Source: Bacteroidota bacterium (GTDB lineage Bacteria > Bacteroidota > Ignavibacteria > SZUA-365). From it: DNA of 37,066 bases. The DNA lies in contig JAFGKR010000166.1 of NCBI GenBank assembly GCA_016928515.1, forward strand, positions 1 to 37,066, in the 5' to 3' direction. Under the pieces are notes generated by a model. That model was given only the letters and a program-made list of their open reading frames with translations, made no database searches and was not told the origin of the DNA. The position numbers and the translations under genes are program-made. Of the stretch, positions 28,896-37,066 are shown one piece after another (the stretch's first letter is position 1; each line of letters opens with the position of its first letter).

Positions 28896-29005
28896 GCACT
28901 GACCAGGATAACGGAGGAACAAATCCTCCCCGCTGTAAGTTACACCTTTATATGCTGCAGAAAACCCCCTCATCAGATAAAACGAAGAGAATACGGCGAC
29001 GAGGC

Positions 29006-29034
29006 TTGCACTGCGGCAAAAATTTCCTTAGCTT
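29006..29034 (+). promoter_or_regulatory. Predicted promoter of tRNA-Lys/tRNA-Leu unit
   Basis: TTGCAC-N17-TAGCTT about 20 bp before the tRNA. Confidence 0.55.
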
Positions 29035-29054
29035 AAATGACCACTTTTTGTGGC

Positions 29055-29129
29055 GGGGCTGTAGCTCAGTGGTAGAGCATCTGCCTTTTAAGCAGAGGGT
29101 CGATGGTTCGAGCCCATCCAGCCTCACCA
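29055..29129 (+). tRNA. tRNA-Lys (anticodon TTT), CCA encoded
   Basis: GGGGCTG...CAGCCTC acceptor (one G-T), TCTGC-CTTTTAA-GCAGA anticodon arm, GATGG-TTCGAGC-CCATC T-arm, ACCA end. Confidence 0.95.
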
Positions 29130-29140
29130 GAAAAGGACTT

Positions 29141-29224
29141 GCGGAAGTGGTGAAATTGGCAGACACACCATCTTGAGGGGGTGGCGCTCGAAAGGGCATG
29201 CGGGTTCAAGTCCCGCCTTCCGCA
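29141..29224 (+). tRNA. tRNA-Leu (anticodon GAG), CCA not encoded
   Basis: GCGGAAG...CTTCCGC acceptor, CCATC-TTGAGGG-GGTGG anticodon arm, long variable arm CGCTCGAAAGGGCATG, CGGGTTCAAGTCCCG T-arm; followed by CAAA. Confidence 0.93.
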
Positions 29225-29302
29225 CAAACCATCTCGTCACGCCAGACTCGCCGTATCTCTTCAATGTTCCACCGATATCCTCAGGTGCAAGGAGTTCGAA
29301 CT

Positions 29303-30055
29303 ATGCTGAAAAAGTGCATATTCCTCTCTGTTCTTTCGTTCGCGATATTTGCCGCAGGTGCATTCGCCCAGAGCAACAACGAAGCAAAAAAGCTCTTCAA
29401 TGAAGGCAACGCGCTTCTGAAATCCGGAAACTTCGAAGGAGCAGTCACGAAGTACGACGCGGCGCTCAAACTGGAAAAACATGAATTCTTCTATTACCAG
29501 CGCGGGCTGGCGATGAAGAAGGCACGGAAAATGGATGAAGCGCTGGAATCCTTCAAGTCGGCTGTCGGAGTGAACCCCAAGTGGGAAATAGGGTATTTCG
29601 CGCTGGCGGGCGCTTATTTTTCCAAGGGCGATTATCAGAACGCCCTCGAAAATTATGAACTGGCCCTTAAGCAGAATCCCACACATGGTCCTTCCAGAAA
29701 AGGTCTCGCCGCCGCGCAGACCGCCCGTGCGCAGGAGCTGCTGACCAGGGGAGAAACCGGAAACGCCATTGCACTCTGCCAGAAAGCAGTCGAGAACGAC
29801 GAAAAATACGACAAGGCATGGGTGATTCTCGCGCAGGCATTCAATAAGGATGCCCGTTACGCGGACGCCATTCAGGCCGCACAGAATGCGATCAAACACG
29901 GGAACGCCGCACGGAACGGAGCCGCCTACTTCGAGTTGGGCCTCGCGTATCGCAATCAGGGCAACACCGCCAAGGCCAAGGATGCGTTCCAGAAGGCCAA
30001 AAAGGACCCGAGTTATGCGCGCAACGCGGAGTACGAGCTGAAAATGCTGAAGTAG
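29303..30055 (+). CDS. Secreted tetratricopeptide-repeat protein
   Basis: Signal peptide MLKKCIFLSVLSFAIFAAGAFAQ; repeated TPR units (NEGNALLKSGNFEGAVTKYDAALKLEK..., ALAGAYFSKGDYQNALENYELALKQNP...). SD aaggag. Confidence 0.88.
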   Translation: MLKKCIFLSVLSFAIFAAGAFAQSNNEAKKLFNEGNALLKSGNFEGAVTKYDAALKLEKHEFFYYQRGLAMKKARKMDEALESFKSAVGVNPKWEIGYFALAGAYFSKGDYQNALENYELALKQNPTHGPSRKGLAAAQTARAQELLTRGETGNAIALCQKAVENDEKYDKAWVILAQAFNKDARYADAIQAAQNAIKHGNAARNGAAYFELGLAYRNQGNTAKAKDAFQKAKKDPSYARNAEYELKMLK

Positions 30056-30083
30056 ATCCCCTACCTCCCCGGAGATCAGATTG

Positions 30084-30112
30084 GGCTGCTGCGTTTCGCG
30101 GCAGCCTTTTTT
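30084..30112 (+). terminator. Rho-independent terminator
   Basis: GGCTGCTGCG-TTT-CGCGGCAGCC followed by TTTTTT. Confidence 0.88.
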
Positions 30113-30177
30113 CTTCCACACCACGACAATGCAACCACGCACCCGCACATTCGCGAATGGCATGGCAGGGGACGACG

Positions 30178-32415
30178 CTACAACGCCGCCTCGAGCATCA
30201 GACGATATCCGCGCGGGGGAGCGATGTTGGCGATGACTTCGGTATAATGATACTGGAAAATATTGTCGGCAAGAAAGGACAACCGCAACGGCAACGAGAG
30301 CGGCTTGCCGGTCAGCGACACACGCACATCCATGACGGAGATGGGGACACGACTTTCCGAGTCCGGTATCACCAGGCCGAGCTCCCGGTCGATGTTCTCG
30401 ATACGCGAAAGATGGCGGAAATCCGCACCGAGTGCGACCGGACCGAGTCGCAGGTCCCCGGAGACGTAAAGAAGATGACGCGGTCGGTACTTGAGTGTCG
30501 TGTTGAGCAGAAGATCCCGTGGATACAGGTATGTGTACCCGACGGTGAGAGCGAGCATGTCTCCGAGTGGGCGGGCATCGGCAGCAATTTCGTACCCGAC
30601 AATACGCGCTTCCGTGATGTTGCGGAATGCAATTCGCTGATCCACCGGGTCGATCATCGGTTCGACAAGATTCGTGTATTCGTTCAGAAAAACGGCGGCA
30701 TCGATTGAATATCCTCGCATGAAGTCCTGCTTGAAACCGAGTTCATAGGAAGTACTGCGCTCAGCCTTGAGATCCGGATTCGGCTTCGTGAGTATCCCTC
30801 CCGCGCTGGCAGTGGCATAGCGCTCGGCGATGGATGGACTGCGGAAACCCCAACCATAGGACGCTCGTACGATTCCTCCGGGCCACGGGGTGTACGTCAT
30901 CCCCACGCGCGGATTCAACTGTGCATCGTGATCGAGTGTGTCGATGGCGGTGACGTCGAAGCGCAGTCCGGCGGAGAGATGCCAGGAGTCGTTCAGACTG
31001 ATTTCATCCTGCGCGTATACGGCGGCAAAAATCCCGTTCCGGTCACCGTAGGTCCACGATTCCACCGTTGAAAAAGACGCATCAACTCCGAACGTCAGAA
31101 AATTGAAGGAATTGATGGTCCAATTGCCCTGCCATTCCAGTCCAAGAACATACGCGGTGGATTGGGTCTGATCGGTGGGACGAAATCGGAAATCCGACGT
31201 ATCGCTTCTGGTTTCGAACGCAGTGCGGTACATCGTCGCACGGAGCATCGAGGCGAATTCCGCGCTGTGCGTCTGCCGGTACTGTGCCGTGGCCTGTAGT
31301 TTTGTCGAATGGATACGCTCACTGAGGTCTGCGTTCGCCGGTGGCTGCAACGCATGCTCGAGATCACGCCAGTAGACCCAGTTCCCACGATCATTATTGC
31401 TGTAATTCACCGCGACACTGAGATTGCGCTCGGGCGACAGGCGATACCAGCCCCGACCGCTAAAGGTCCCGCGAAGGTAATCGTCATTCTGTCGAAAGGC
31501 CTGATCATTGTGCAGGCTGCCGGTCAACAGAAAGCTGAAATTTTCATAGGCATCCCCGTACTGAGCGTCAACTCCGTTTCGGTACCGCGGACTGTCTCCC
31601 CACCACCTCCATTGCTCCCACTGCGGCTCGTCCCAGAACCCGGAGGAGAGCCGAATGCGTGCCGTACGCGTTCTCGGTTCTCTGGTAATCACGTTGATTA
31701 CCCCCCCCAGTGCGCTTGAGCCGTAGAGCGCGGAACCCGCACCTTTCACAACCTCGATTCGCTCAACCGCGAACATGGGAACAATATCGAACTTGATTTC
31801 CCCGGCATCGCCGGCAAGGACAGGAGCTCCGTCGATCAGCAGCATGACACGGCTGCCGAGTGCCCGGCTGTATCCACTCGACCCGCGGATATTGACCTGA
31901 TCCTCGGCGACGTGCACTCCTGAGACTTTCCGCAGAGCGTCATCCAGGTTGATGATACCTCGTGCTTCAATCTGCCGGCTGTCGAAGGTGGCGATACTGA
32001 CGGGAATTTCTTCAAAACTCTGTGCATGCTTCCCCGCTGTGACAATCACCTCCCCGGTCTCAATCGTCGTTTCTTCGAGCCGAAAGTCCAACCGCAGATC
32101 CTCTCCGGGGCCAATCGCCAGGCGCGCAGATTCTCTTCTGTAGCCGATCATTGAACAGACGATCGTGTACATCCCGGGCGGTATCCTGCGAACGGTGTAT
32201 CGACCGTCGGTGGCGCTCGCAGCACCCAGCACAGTCCCTTTGATACTGACGTTTGCTCCGTTGAGGGGGATTCCTTCGCTGTCGGTGACAGTTCCGGAGA
32301 GCCGGGCGGGCTGAGCATGAAGCAAAGAGAACGACAACAGGCACATCATGGCGGGCAGGATGGACATGGCTGAGAGTCTGTTGATGGGAGCCGGATTCAA
32401 AGCGTTCCGCTGCAT
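30178..32415 (-). CDS. TonB-dependent receptor with N-terminal carboxypeptidase-regulatory-like domain
   Basis: LSGTVTDSEGIPLNGANVSIKGT; plug domain VSGVHVAEDQVNIRGSSGYSRALGSRVMLLIDGAPVLAGDAGEIKFDIVPMFAVERIEVVKGAGSALYGSSALGGVINVITREP; long barrel. Confidence 0.93.
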   Translation of the reverse strand: MQRNALNPAPINRLSAMSILPAMMCLLSFSLLHAQPARLSGTVTDSEGIPLNGANVSIKGTVLGAASATDGRYTVRRIPPGMYTIVCSMIGYRRESARLAIGPGEDLRLDFRLEETTIETGEVIVTAGKHAQSFEEIPVSIATFDSRQIEARGIINLDDALRKVSGVHVAEDQVNIRGSSGYSRALGSRVMLLIDGAPVLAGDAGEIKFDIVPMFAVERIEVVKGAGSALYGSSALGGVINVITREPRTRTARIRLSSGFWDEPQWEQWRWWGDSPRYRNGVDAQYGDAYENFSFLLTGSLHNDQAFRQNDDYLRGTFSGRGWYRLSPERNLSVAVNYSNNDRGNWVYWRDLEHALQPPANADLSERIHSTKLQATAQYRQTHSAEFASMLRATMYRTAFETRSDTSDFRFRPTDQTQSTAYVLGLEWQGNWTINSFNFLTFGVDASFSTVESWTYGDRNGIFAAVYAQDEISLNDSWHLSAGLRFDVTAIDTLDHDAQLNPRVGMTYTPWPGGIVRASYGWGFRSPSIAERYATASAGGILTKPNPDLKAERSTSYELGFKQDFMRGYSIDAAVFLNEYTNLVEPMIDPVDQRIAFRNITEARIVGYEIAADARPLGDMLALTVGYTYLYPRDLLLNTTLKYRPRHLLYVSGDLRLGPVALGADFRHLSRIENIDRELGLVIPDSESRVPISVMDVRVSLTGKPLSLPLRLSFLADNIFQYHYTEVIANIAPPRGYRLMLEAAL

Positions 32416-33029
32416 CAGAATTTCCTTCGCACGGCATGATCGATCAAATACAACACCTCTTCCTGCTTCTGTGTGTCGTGGACAAAGTCCATTTCATCGG
32501 TATCGATGACGAGCACTCTCCCTGCGGCATACCGCGCGATCCAGTTCTCGTAAAGGGTGTTCAGACGTTCGAGATAGGAGACGTCGATACCCTGCTCGAA
32601 ATCACGCCCACGCAGACGGATCTGCCTCTGTAGCGTCGGAATATCCGCACGCAGATAAATGAGCAGATCGGGTGGTTTCAGATAGGAGGTCATCGCGGCA
32701 TACAACGCCTTGTAATTCGTGTAGTCCCGATCATCCATCATGCCGATGTCGTGAAGATTGACCGCAAAGATTTCCGCATCCTCGTAAATCGAACGGTCCT
32801 GCACCACTGAGACATTCCCCCGGGTGATCTCACGATGGAGGATGAAACGCTTGGAGAGGAAGTAGACTTGCAGATGAAAGGACCATCGCTGCATATCCGC
32901 ATAAAAGTCCGGGAGATAGGGATTATCATCCACGGATTCGAAATGCGGCGTCCATCCGTATTTCTGATGCAGGAGAGAAGTCAGCGACGACTTCCCCGAT
33001 CCGATGTTACCTGAGATTGCTATGAACAT
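32415..33029 (-). CDS. Deoxynucleoside kinase family protein
   Basis: MFIAISGNIGSGKSSLTSLLHQKYGWTPHFESVDDNPYLPDFY, VVQDRSIYEDAEIFA, PDLLIYLRADIPTLQRQIRLRGRDFEQGIDVSYLERLNTLYENWI. Confidence 0.92.
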   Translation of the reverse strand: MFIAISGNIGSGKSSLTSLLHQKYGWTPHFESVDDNPYLPDFYADMQRWSFHLQVYFLSKRFILHREITRGNVSVVQDRSIYEDAEIFAVNLHDIGMMDDRDYTNYKALYAAMTSYLKPPDLLIYLRADIPTLQRQIRLRGRDFEQGIDVSYLERLNTLYENWIARYAAGRVLVIDTDEMDFVHDTQKQEEVLYLIDHAVRRKF

Positions 33030-33033
33030 GCGA

Positions 33034-33579
33034 TCAGTCCTGTTTCCAACGAACGTCCTGCTGTCCATCCAGGTGATTGGCATAGCGTGCAAGGACGAAC
33101 AGCAGATCTGAGAGCCGATTGATGTACTGAAGGTCGTATTCGTTGATATCCTCGACGGTGGCGAGATGCACAACGAGCCGCTCAGTGCGACGGCAGATCG
33201 TGCGACAGATGTGCAGACGCGATGCCGTCACCGTCCCACCCGGGAGGATGAAAAACCGGATTGGTGGCAGCTTCTCCTCGAGTGTATCGATCAGGGATTC
33301 GAGCCGCTGGACATGCACGGCCTCAATGCGCTGCACGTTGACGTTCTTGGAGTCGACGGGAGTGGCGAGATCCGCCCCGAGCATGAAAAGTTCATGCTGG
33401 ATCTGTGTCAGATGCTCCCGCAGCTCGTCATGCGCAACGGTTGCGCACGCATCGCCGAGAAAGGCGTTCAACTCGTCAACGGTGCCGTAGGCTTCGATGC
33501 GTGCACTGTCCTTGCCGACCCGTCGTCCGCCGAAGAGTGCTGTTTTCCCCTCGTCTCCGGTTCGCGTATAGATCTTCAC
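33034..33579 (-). CDS. PduO-type ATP:cob(I)alamin adenosyltransferase
   Basis: MKIYTRTGDEGKTALFGGRRVGKDSARIEAYGTVDELNAFLGDA, FILPGGTVTASRLHICRTICRRTERLVV, INRLSDLLFVLARYAN. Confidence 0.95.
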   Translation of the reverse strand: MKIYTRTGDEGKTALFGGRRVGKDSARIEAYGTVDELNAFLGDACATVAHDELREHLTQIQHELFMLGADLATPVDSKNVNVQRIEAVHVQRLESLIDTLEEKLPPIRFFILPGGTVTASRLHICRTICRRTERLVVHLATVEDINEYDLQYINRLSDLLFVLARYANHLDGQQDVRWKQD

Positions 33580-34511
33580 GATGCGTCCTGATGCTGTTGC
33601 AATGATTGTATTGCTTTGACAACATCACTTTCGCGAGGAAGTTCCGACCAGGTATGAGTCACAGTCCCCTCATGCAGGATGAAGACGCGCGGCAGCGTAC
33701 GGTAGAGGGGACGCGCAAACCGCGGTTCCACGGCCCCCACCGGGAAAGCTGCGGCATATTCGAACATGAGTGTCGTCAGATGTTCTGTCCCGTCGATGAT
33801 CATCCCAACTGCGGAGAGGCCTTCGGCAGATTGTGCAAGTGCATTCATGCGCTGGACCTGGGAGCCGATATCATCCGTGTCGACCGTGAAGAGAAAGACG
33901 AGATGCGTCCCCTCGTTGAGATTCTTCCCGAACAGTCCATCCACCGGCCAGTCACTGAACTGCGCACCGGGATGCAATTGTGTCACGAGGTCATCGGCCG
34001 GGAGATAGGGTCCGAACGCCGTGAGTGCCGCCACGGCCATCCCTGTTCCGATCACTGTTGCGATGCGCAGAAAATTGCTCTCGCTCTGATGGTGCCAGAG
34101 CACCACGACGACGAAAAACAGGGCTGCGATCATCAGCACATCCTCGATGATGACCTGCTCCGGTCCGCGATGGACGAGATTCCCGAAACAGCCGCAGTTC
34201 TCTCCAAGTCCGATCGACATGCCATAGATCGTGATGCCGATGAAGAACAGCAGCAGCGCAATGGTGAGGAGCGGAACGATACGGGGGAGGAAATTGACGA
34301 TCAATGCGATCGCGAGAAGACTCTCGACGATGATCAGCGTCCATGCTGCGAGGAGGGAGAGATCCGGGAAAATCCCGTACTCCGCAATCTGCTCGGCGAA
34401 AGAAACGGGATCGAGTGCTTTGAGGATGACGGCCAGGAGGAAGACGGCTGCCACGATGATTTCCACGACGCGTGCGACACCGAAGAGAACGCGGTTGGAT
34501 GCGAGTTGCAT
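33576..34511 (-). CDS. MauE/DoxX-like membrane protein with C-terminal Cys-less redoxin-like region
   Basis: Four TM helices; SIGLGENCGCFGNLV motif; C-terminal region FSDWPVDGLFGKNLNEGTHLVFLFTVDTDDIGSQVQRMNAL. ATGA overlap with the adenosyltransferase gene. Confidence 0.75.
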   Translation of the reverse strand: MQLASNRVLFGVARVVEIIVAAVFLLAVILKALDPVSFAEQIAEYGIFPDLSLLAAWTLIIVESLLAIALIVNFLPRIVPLLTIALLLFFIGITIYGMSIGLGENCGCFGNLVHRGPEQVIIEDVLMIAALFFVVVVLWHHQSESNFLRIATVIGTGMAVAALTAFGPYLPADDLVTQLHPGAQFSDWPVDGLFGKNLNEGTHLVFLFTVDTDDIGSQVQRMNALAQSAEGLSAVGMIIDGTEHLTTLMFEYAAAFPVGAVEPRFARPLYRTLPRVFILHEGTVTHTWSELPRESDVVKAIQSLQQHQDAS

Positions 34512-34517
34512 AACATG

Positions 34518-35306
34518 CTACCGAAGGATGTTAACGATGCGATCCTCGATCGGGACCGGCGGCTCTCCGACGATGCGATCGAGCTCTTTCCCGTTCTGTA
34601 TGAGGATAACTGCGGGATAGTCATGTCCATAGCGCTCGAGTGCGTCACGGGGCTCGTCGCCTCCCTGTGCGATTCCGAAATAGCGGATGGTGAACCGGGG
34701 ATTACCGGCTTCCTCGAATATGCGGAGTACGGGTGGAAGAACGACCTTGCACGTGGAACACCATGTGGCGAACATCACAATGACGTCTGTTTTCTTCCCG
34801 TACTTTTTCAGAAAGTCGATGGATGCGGCTTTCGGCTTGTAGGCATCCTTCCGAATCTTGTAATCGGGACTGTGCGCGAGGATGATGGAAGGAAAGACCT
34901 CACCCACCAGTGTCTGTCGCACGGTCAGGGCAACCGATTTTCCATCGACACGAAATGTACTGGCACCGCCTTTCAGGGTATACGTACCGATATCCTTCCC
35001 TTTCGGAATTCCGCGGGTTTTGACAAAATATTCCGCGGCATCCACATCTTTGCTGTTGAGGCGATAAACACGCTTCTTGCCGAGATCAATCAGTAAAGGG
35101 GCCTTGATCATTTTCGAGGTCAGAATCAGATAGGGCTGGTAGTTGGTAGGCTGAAAGACCTGCGCTGTAATGTCAAGCTTCCCCCCGATCTCCACACCGA
35201 ACTGAGCGTTCTCCTCCCAGTCAAGGGATCCCTGTCCGGCCTGTGCCGTTAACACTGCAGGAAAGAACAGTAGCGCAGAGATGAGCAGGCGATATGTATG
35301 CGTCAT
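34518..35306 (-). CDS. Secreted thioredoxin-fold protein (TlpA-like C-terminal domain, CSTC)
   Basis: Signal peptide [50 protein letters not shown]...[21 protein letters not shown]. Confidence 0.85.
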   Translation of the reverse strand: MTHTYRLLISALLFFPAVLTAQAGQGSLDWEENAQFGVEIGGKLDITAQVFQPTNYQPYLILTSKMIKAPLLIDLGKKRVYRLNSKDVDAAEYFVKTRGIPKGKDIGTYTLKGGASTFRVDGKSVALTVRQTLVGEVFPSIILAHSPDYKIRKDAYKPKAASIDFLKKYGKKTDVIVMFATWCSTCKVVLPPVLRIFEEAGNPRFTIRYFGIAQGGDEPRDALERYGHDYPAVILIQNGKELDRIVGEPPVPIEDRIVNILR

Positions 35307-35323
35307 ATTCACTCCAGTAATGA

Positions 35324-35352
35324 AAGTTACAAAATGCCCGGTGGCTGCGCAA
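35324..35352 (-). promoter_or_regulatory. Predicted promoter of the thioredoxin-MauE-PduO-dNK-TBDR operon
   Basis: Minus strand: TTGCGC-N17-TAACTT just upstream of the ATG at 35306. Confidence 0.45.
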
Positions 35353-35474
35353 TGCACATCTGCGGGTCACGGCGGCCCGAAAAGCCCATACCTTGTAAAC
35401 TGATTCTTGTCTCGCTCTGTTCCGCATCCGATATTGTGAACTGGAGCCAACTGCAGACATCGACGGAGAGAACA

Positions 35475-36302
35475 ATGCATGACGTCATTAGTACACTGCT
35501 TGCTGCGGATCCCGCATCCCCAACGCCGGACGATTTTCGTCGCTTATCCCTCCTCTTTGGAGAGCTCCGCCGTGGGGCCCTCCGCGCGGCCGCGTGCCTC
35601 GATGGAACATGGCAAGCCAACATCGAGGTCAAGCAGATCATTCTGTGGGCATTCAAGGCAGGTGTGCTGCAGGACATCGGGGCGCATGGGGAGGTGTTCG
35701 CCTTCACCGACAAGCATACCCTGCCTGTGCAACATTTTTCAGCTGAAAGCGGACGACGTATTGTGCCGGGAGGAACCACGGTCCGTGACGGATCATTTGT
35801 CGCTCCCGGTGTGATCGTCATGCCACCGGCGTACATCAATATCGGTGCATACGTCGATGAGCAGACACTGGTAGACAGTCATGCACTGGTCGGATCCTGT
35901 GCCCAGATCGGCAAACGGGTACATCTGAGCGCCGGGGTACAGATTGGAGGGGTGCTGGAGCCGGTGGGTGCGGTCCCGGTCATCATCGAAGACGATGTCA
36001 TGGTTGGTGGCAACAGCGGGATTTACGAGGGAACCATCGTTCGTCAGCGTGCCGTCATCGGAACCGGTGTTATTCTCAACGCCTCGACACCGGTCTATGA
36101 CTGCGTTTACGGCCGCATTCTGCGGAGGTCGGGGGATGCGCCGCTGGAAATTCCCGCAAATGCCGTTGTCGTTGCCGGCAGTCGACCTGCCCGCGGTGAC
36201 TTCGCAGGCGAACACGGCCTGCAGATGTATACTCCCCTCATCATCAAATACCGGGACGACAAAACTGACGCCGCAACCGCACTGGAAGAAAGCCTTCGAT
36301 AA
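35475..36302 (+). CDS. dapD: 2,3,4,5-tetrahydropyridine-2,6-dicarboxylate N-succinyltransferase
   Basis: [91 protein letters not shown]: the sequence context and hexapeptides of DapD. Start after SD ggagag. Confidence 0.94.
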   Translation: MHDVISTLLAADPASPTPDDFRRLSLLFGELRRGALRAAACLDGTWQANIEVKQIILWAFKAGVLQDIGAHGEVFAFTDKHTLPVQHFSAESGRRIVPGGTTVRDGSFVAPGVIVMPPAYINIGAYVDEQTLVDSHALVGSCAQIGKRVHLSAGVQIGGVLEPVGAVPVIIEDDVMVGGNSGIYEGTIVRQRAVIGTGVILNASTPVYDCVYGRILRRSGDAPLEIPANAVVVAGSRPARGDFAGEHGLQMYTPLIIKYRDDKTDAATALEESLR

Positions 36303-36494
36303 AATCGTACGGTCGTTGCATCTCTTCCTGAAAAATTCGATCTTGTGATTTCAAGATCATTTCGGTAATTTGCTGGTTCACTACCGGTGCGAACGATAGG
36401 ATCAGGGAATTCCCTGTCTCCTTTCGCCACACGGGAAGCAGCTTTGGACAGCGGCACACGGTGCCTGTTTTCATCACTTTTAGCGGAAACCACA

Positions 36495-37066
36495 ATGACG
36501 AACGAGCCAACCCGGAACGACACTCCTGACAACCTGCCCGAAAACACCGAAGAGAATCTCCAGCACAGAGATCAGACCGGAGGCGAAGAAGCCGCAGCGT
36601 CGGAGGAAACACCGACACCAGAAGATGTCGTAGCACCGGAAAACACTGCGTTCGAACCATCAGAAGAAATCAACTCCACGCCGGAAGCAAAGATGTCGGA
36701 AGAAAAGATGTCGAAAGCAGAGATGCATGCACAAGAGACGACGACGGAAGCTCCCGGGGAGGACACACCATCGAGGGCAACGCCCGGGGAGGAGGCTCCC
36801 GCAGTCGAGCCGCCTTCGACGGATGAGCCATCCGCTGAAGAACCTGCTGCCCAGCGCCCCGTGACGGATGTGACACCTGAACTGGCATCAGCCGAAGAGC
36901 TGCAGAATCCAGTGGAACCGACTCCCGCTGAAGAAGTGAAGGATGCCGCGGAACCGACTCCCGCTGAAGAGGTGAAGGATGCCGCGGAACCGACTCCCGC
37001 TGAAGAAGTGAAGGATGTCGTGGAACCGACTCCCGCTGAAGAAGTGAAGGATGTCGTGGAACCGAC
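36495..37066 (+). CDS. Acidic Pro/Glu/Thr-rich protein, N-terminal part (3' truncated by window edge); not in ORF track
   Basis: Open from ATG 36495 to window end: MTNEPTRNDTPDNLPENTEENLQHRDQTGGEEAAASEETPTPEDVV...EPTPAEEVKDAAEPTPAEEVKDVV...; no stop in 190 codons. Confidence 0.7.
   Translation, partial: MTNEPTRNDTPDNLPENTEENLQHRDQTGGEEAAASEETPTPEDVVAPENTAFEPSEEINSTPEAKMSEEKMSKAEMHAQETTTEAPGEDTPSRATPGEEAPAVEPPSTDEPSAEEPAAQRPVTDVTPELASAEELQNPVEPTPAEEVKDAAEPTPAEEVKDAAEPTPAEEVKDVVEPTPAEEVKDVVEP
36915..37066 (+). repeat. 36-bp in-frame tandem repeat, four complete units plus partial, continuing past window
   Basis: Unit gaaccgactcccgctgaagaagtgaaggatgccgcg (EPTPAEEVKDAA) at 36915, 36951, 36987, 37023, 37059(partial); last two full units end gtcgtg (VV). 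Confidence 0.95.

Noticed and set aside
28952-29176. 74-aa + strand ORF across the tRNA genes
   Set aside because: Overlaps clear tRNA-Lys and tRNA-Leu structures.
33606-35096. 496-aa + strand ORF
   Set aside because: Antisense to the MauE-like and thioredoxin-like genes; no domain motifs.
35307-35474. Possible cobalamin riboswitch ahead of the PduO-containing operon
   Set aside because: I looked for a B12-box-like element and the space needed; the leader between the predicted promoter and ATG is only about 15-20 nt, and no convincing motif was seen.
36915-37066. CRISPR-like direct repeats
   Set aside because: Units are contiguous without spacers and stay in frame within an acidic ORF, so this is a coding tandem repeat.
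1-37066. Mobile element, prophage or defense island
   Set aside because: No transposase, integrase, phage structural, restriction, toxin-antitoxin or Cas-like ORF was recognised; tRNA genes show no nearby integrase or duplicated tRNA 3' end.

Overview
This 37 kb window looks like ordinary chromosomal, gene-dense DNA from an FCB-group bacterium. The T9SS genes, GlmU-family protein and TonB receptor suggest a Bacteroidota/Ignavibacteria/Kapabacteria-type lineage, but no marker search was possible. I found no convincing phage, transposon, CRISPR or defense island. Housekeeping genes include a dihydrouridine synthase, a NatAB-like ABC exporter, der, ftsH, rsmB, msrC-like fRMsr, a HAD phosphatase, dapD, and tRNA-Lys(TTT) plus tRNA-Leu(GAG). 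Three accessory parts deserve attention. (1) A minus-strand surface/secretion block encodes PorU sortase, PorV, a large T9SS-targeted M6-like protein whose HExxH motif is missing (AASFGT at that position), and an HEYTH-containing peptidase_MA / PD40 propeller / Omp85-like barrel fusion. (2) A translationally coupled CHASE2 sensor (no recognisable output enzyme) and FecR/TPR-like protein pair. (3) A compact five-gene minus-strand operon: secreted thioredoxin, MauE/DoxX protein with a Cys-less redoxin-like tail, PduO-type cobalamin adenosyltransferase, deoxynucleoside kinase, TonB receptor. The right edge enters an acidic Pro/Glu-rich ORF, absent from the ORF track, with near-identical 36-bp tandem repeats. 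Family names come from motif recognition by eye, not database searches.
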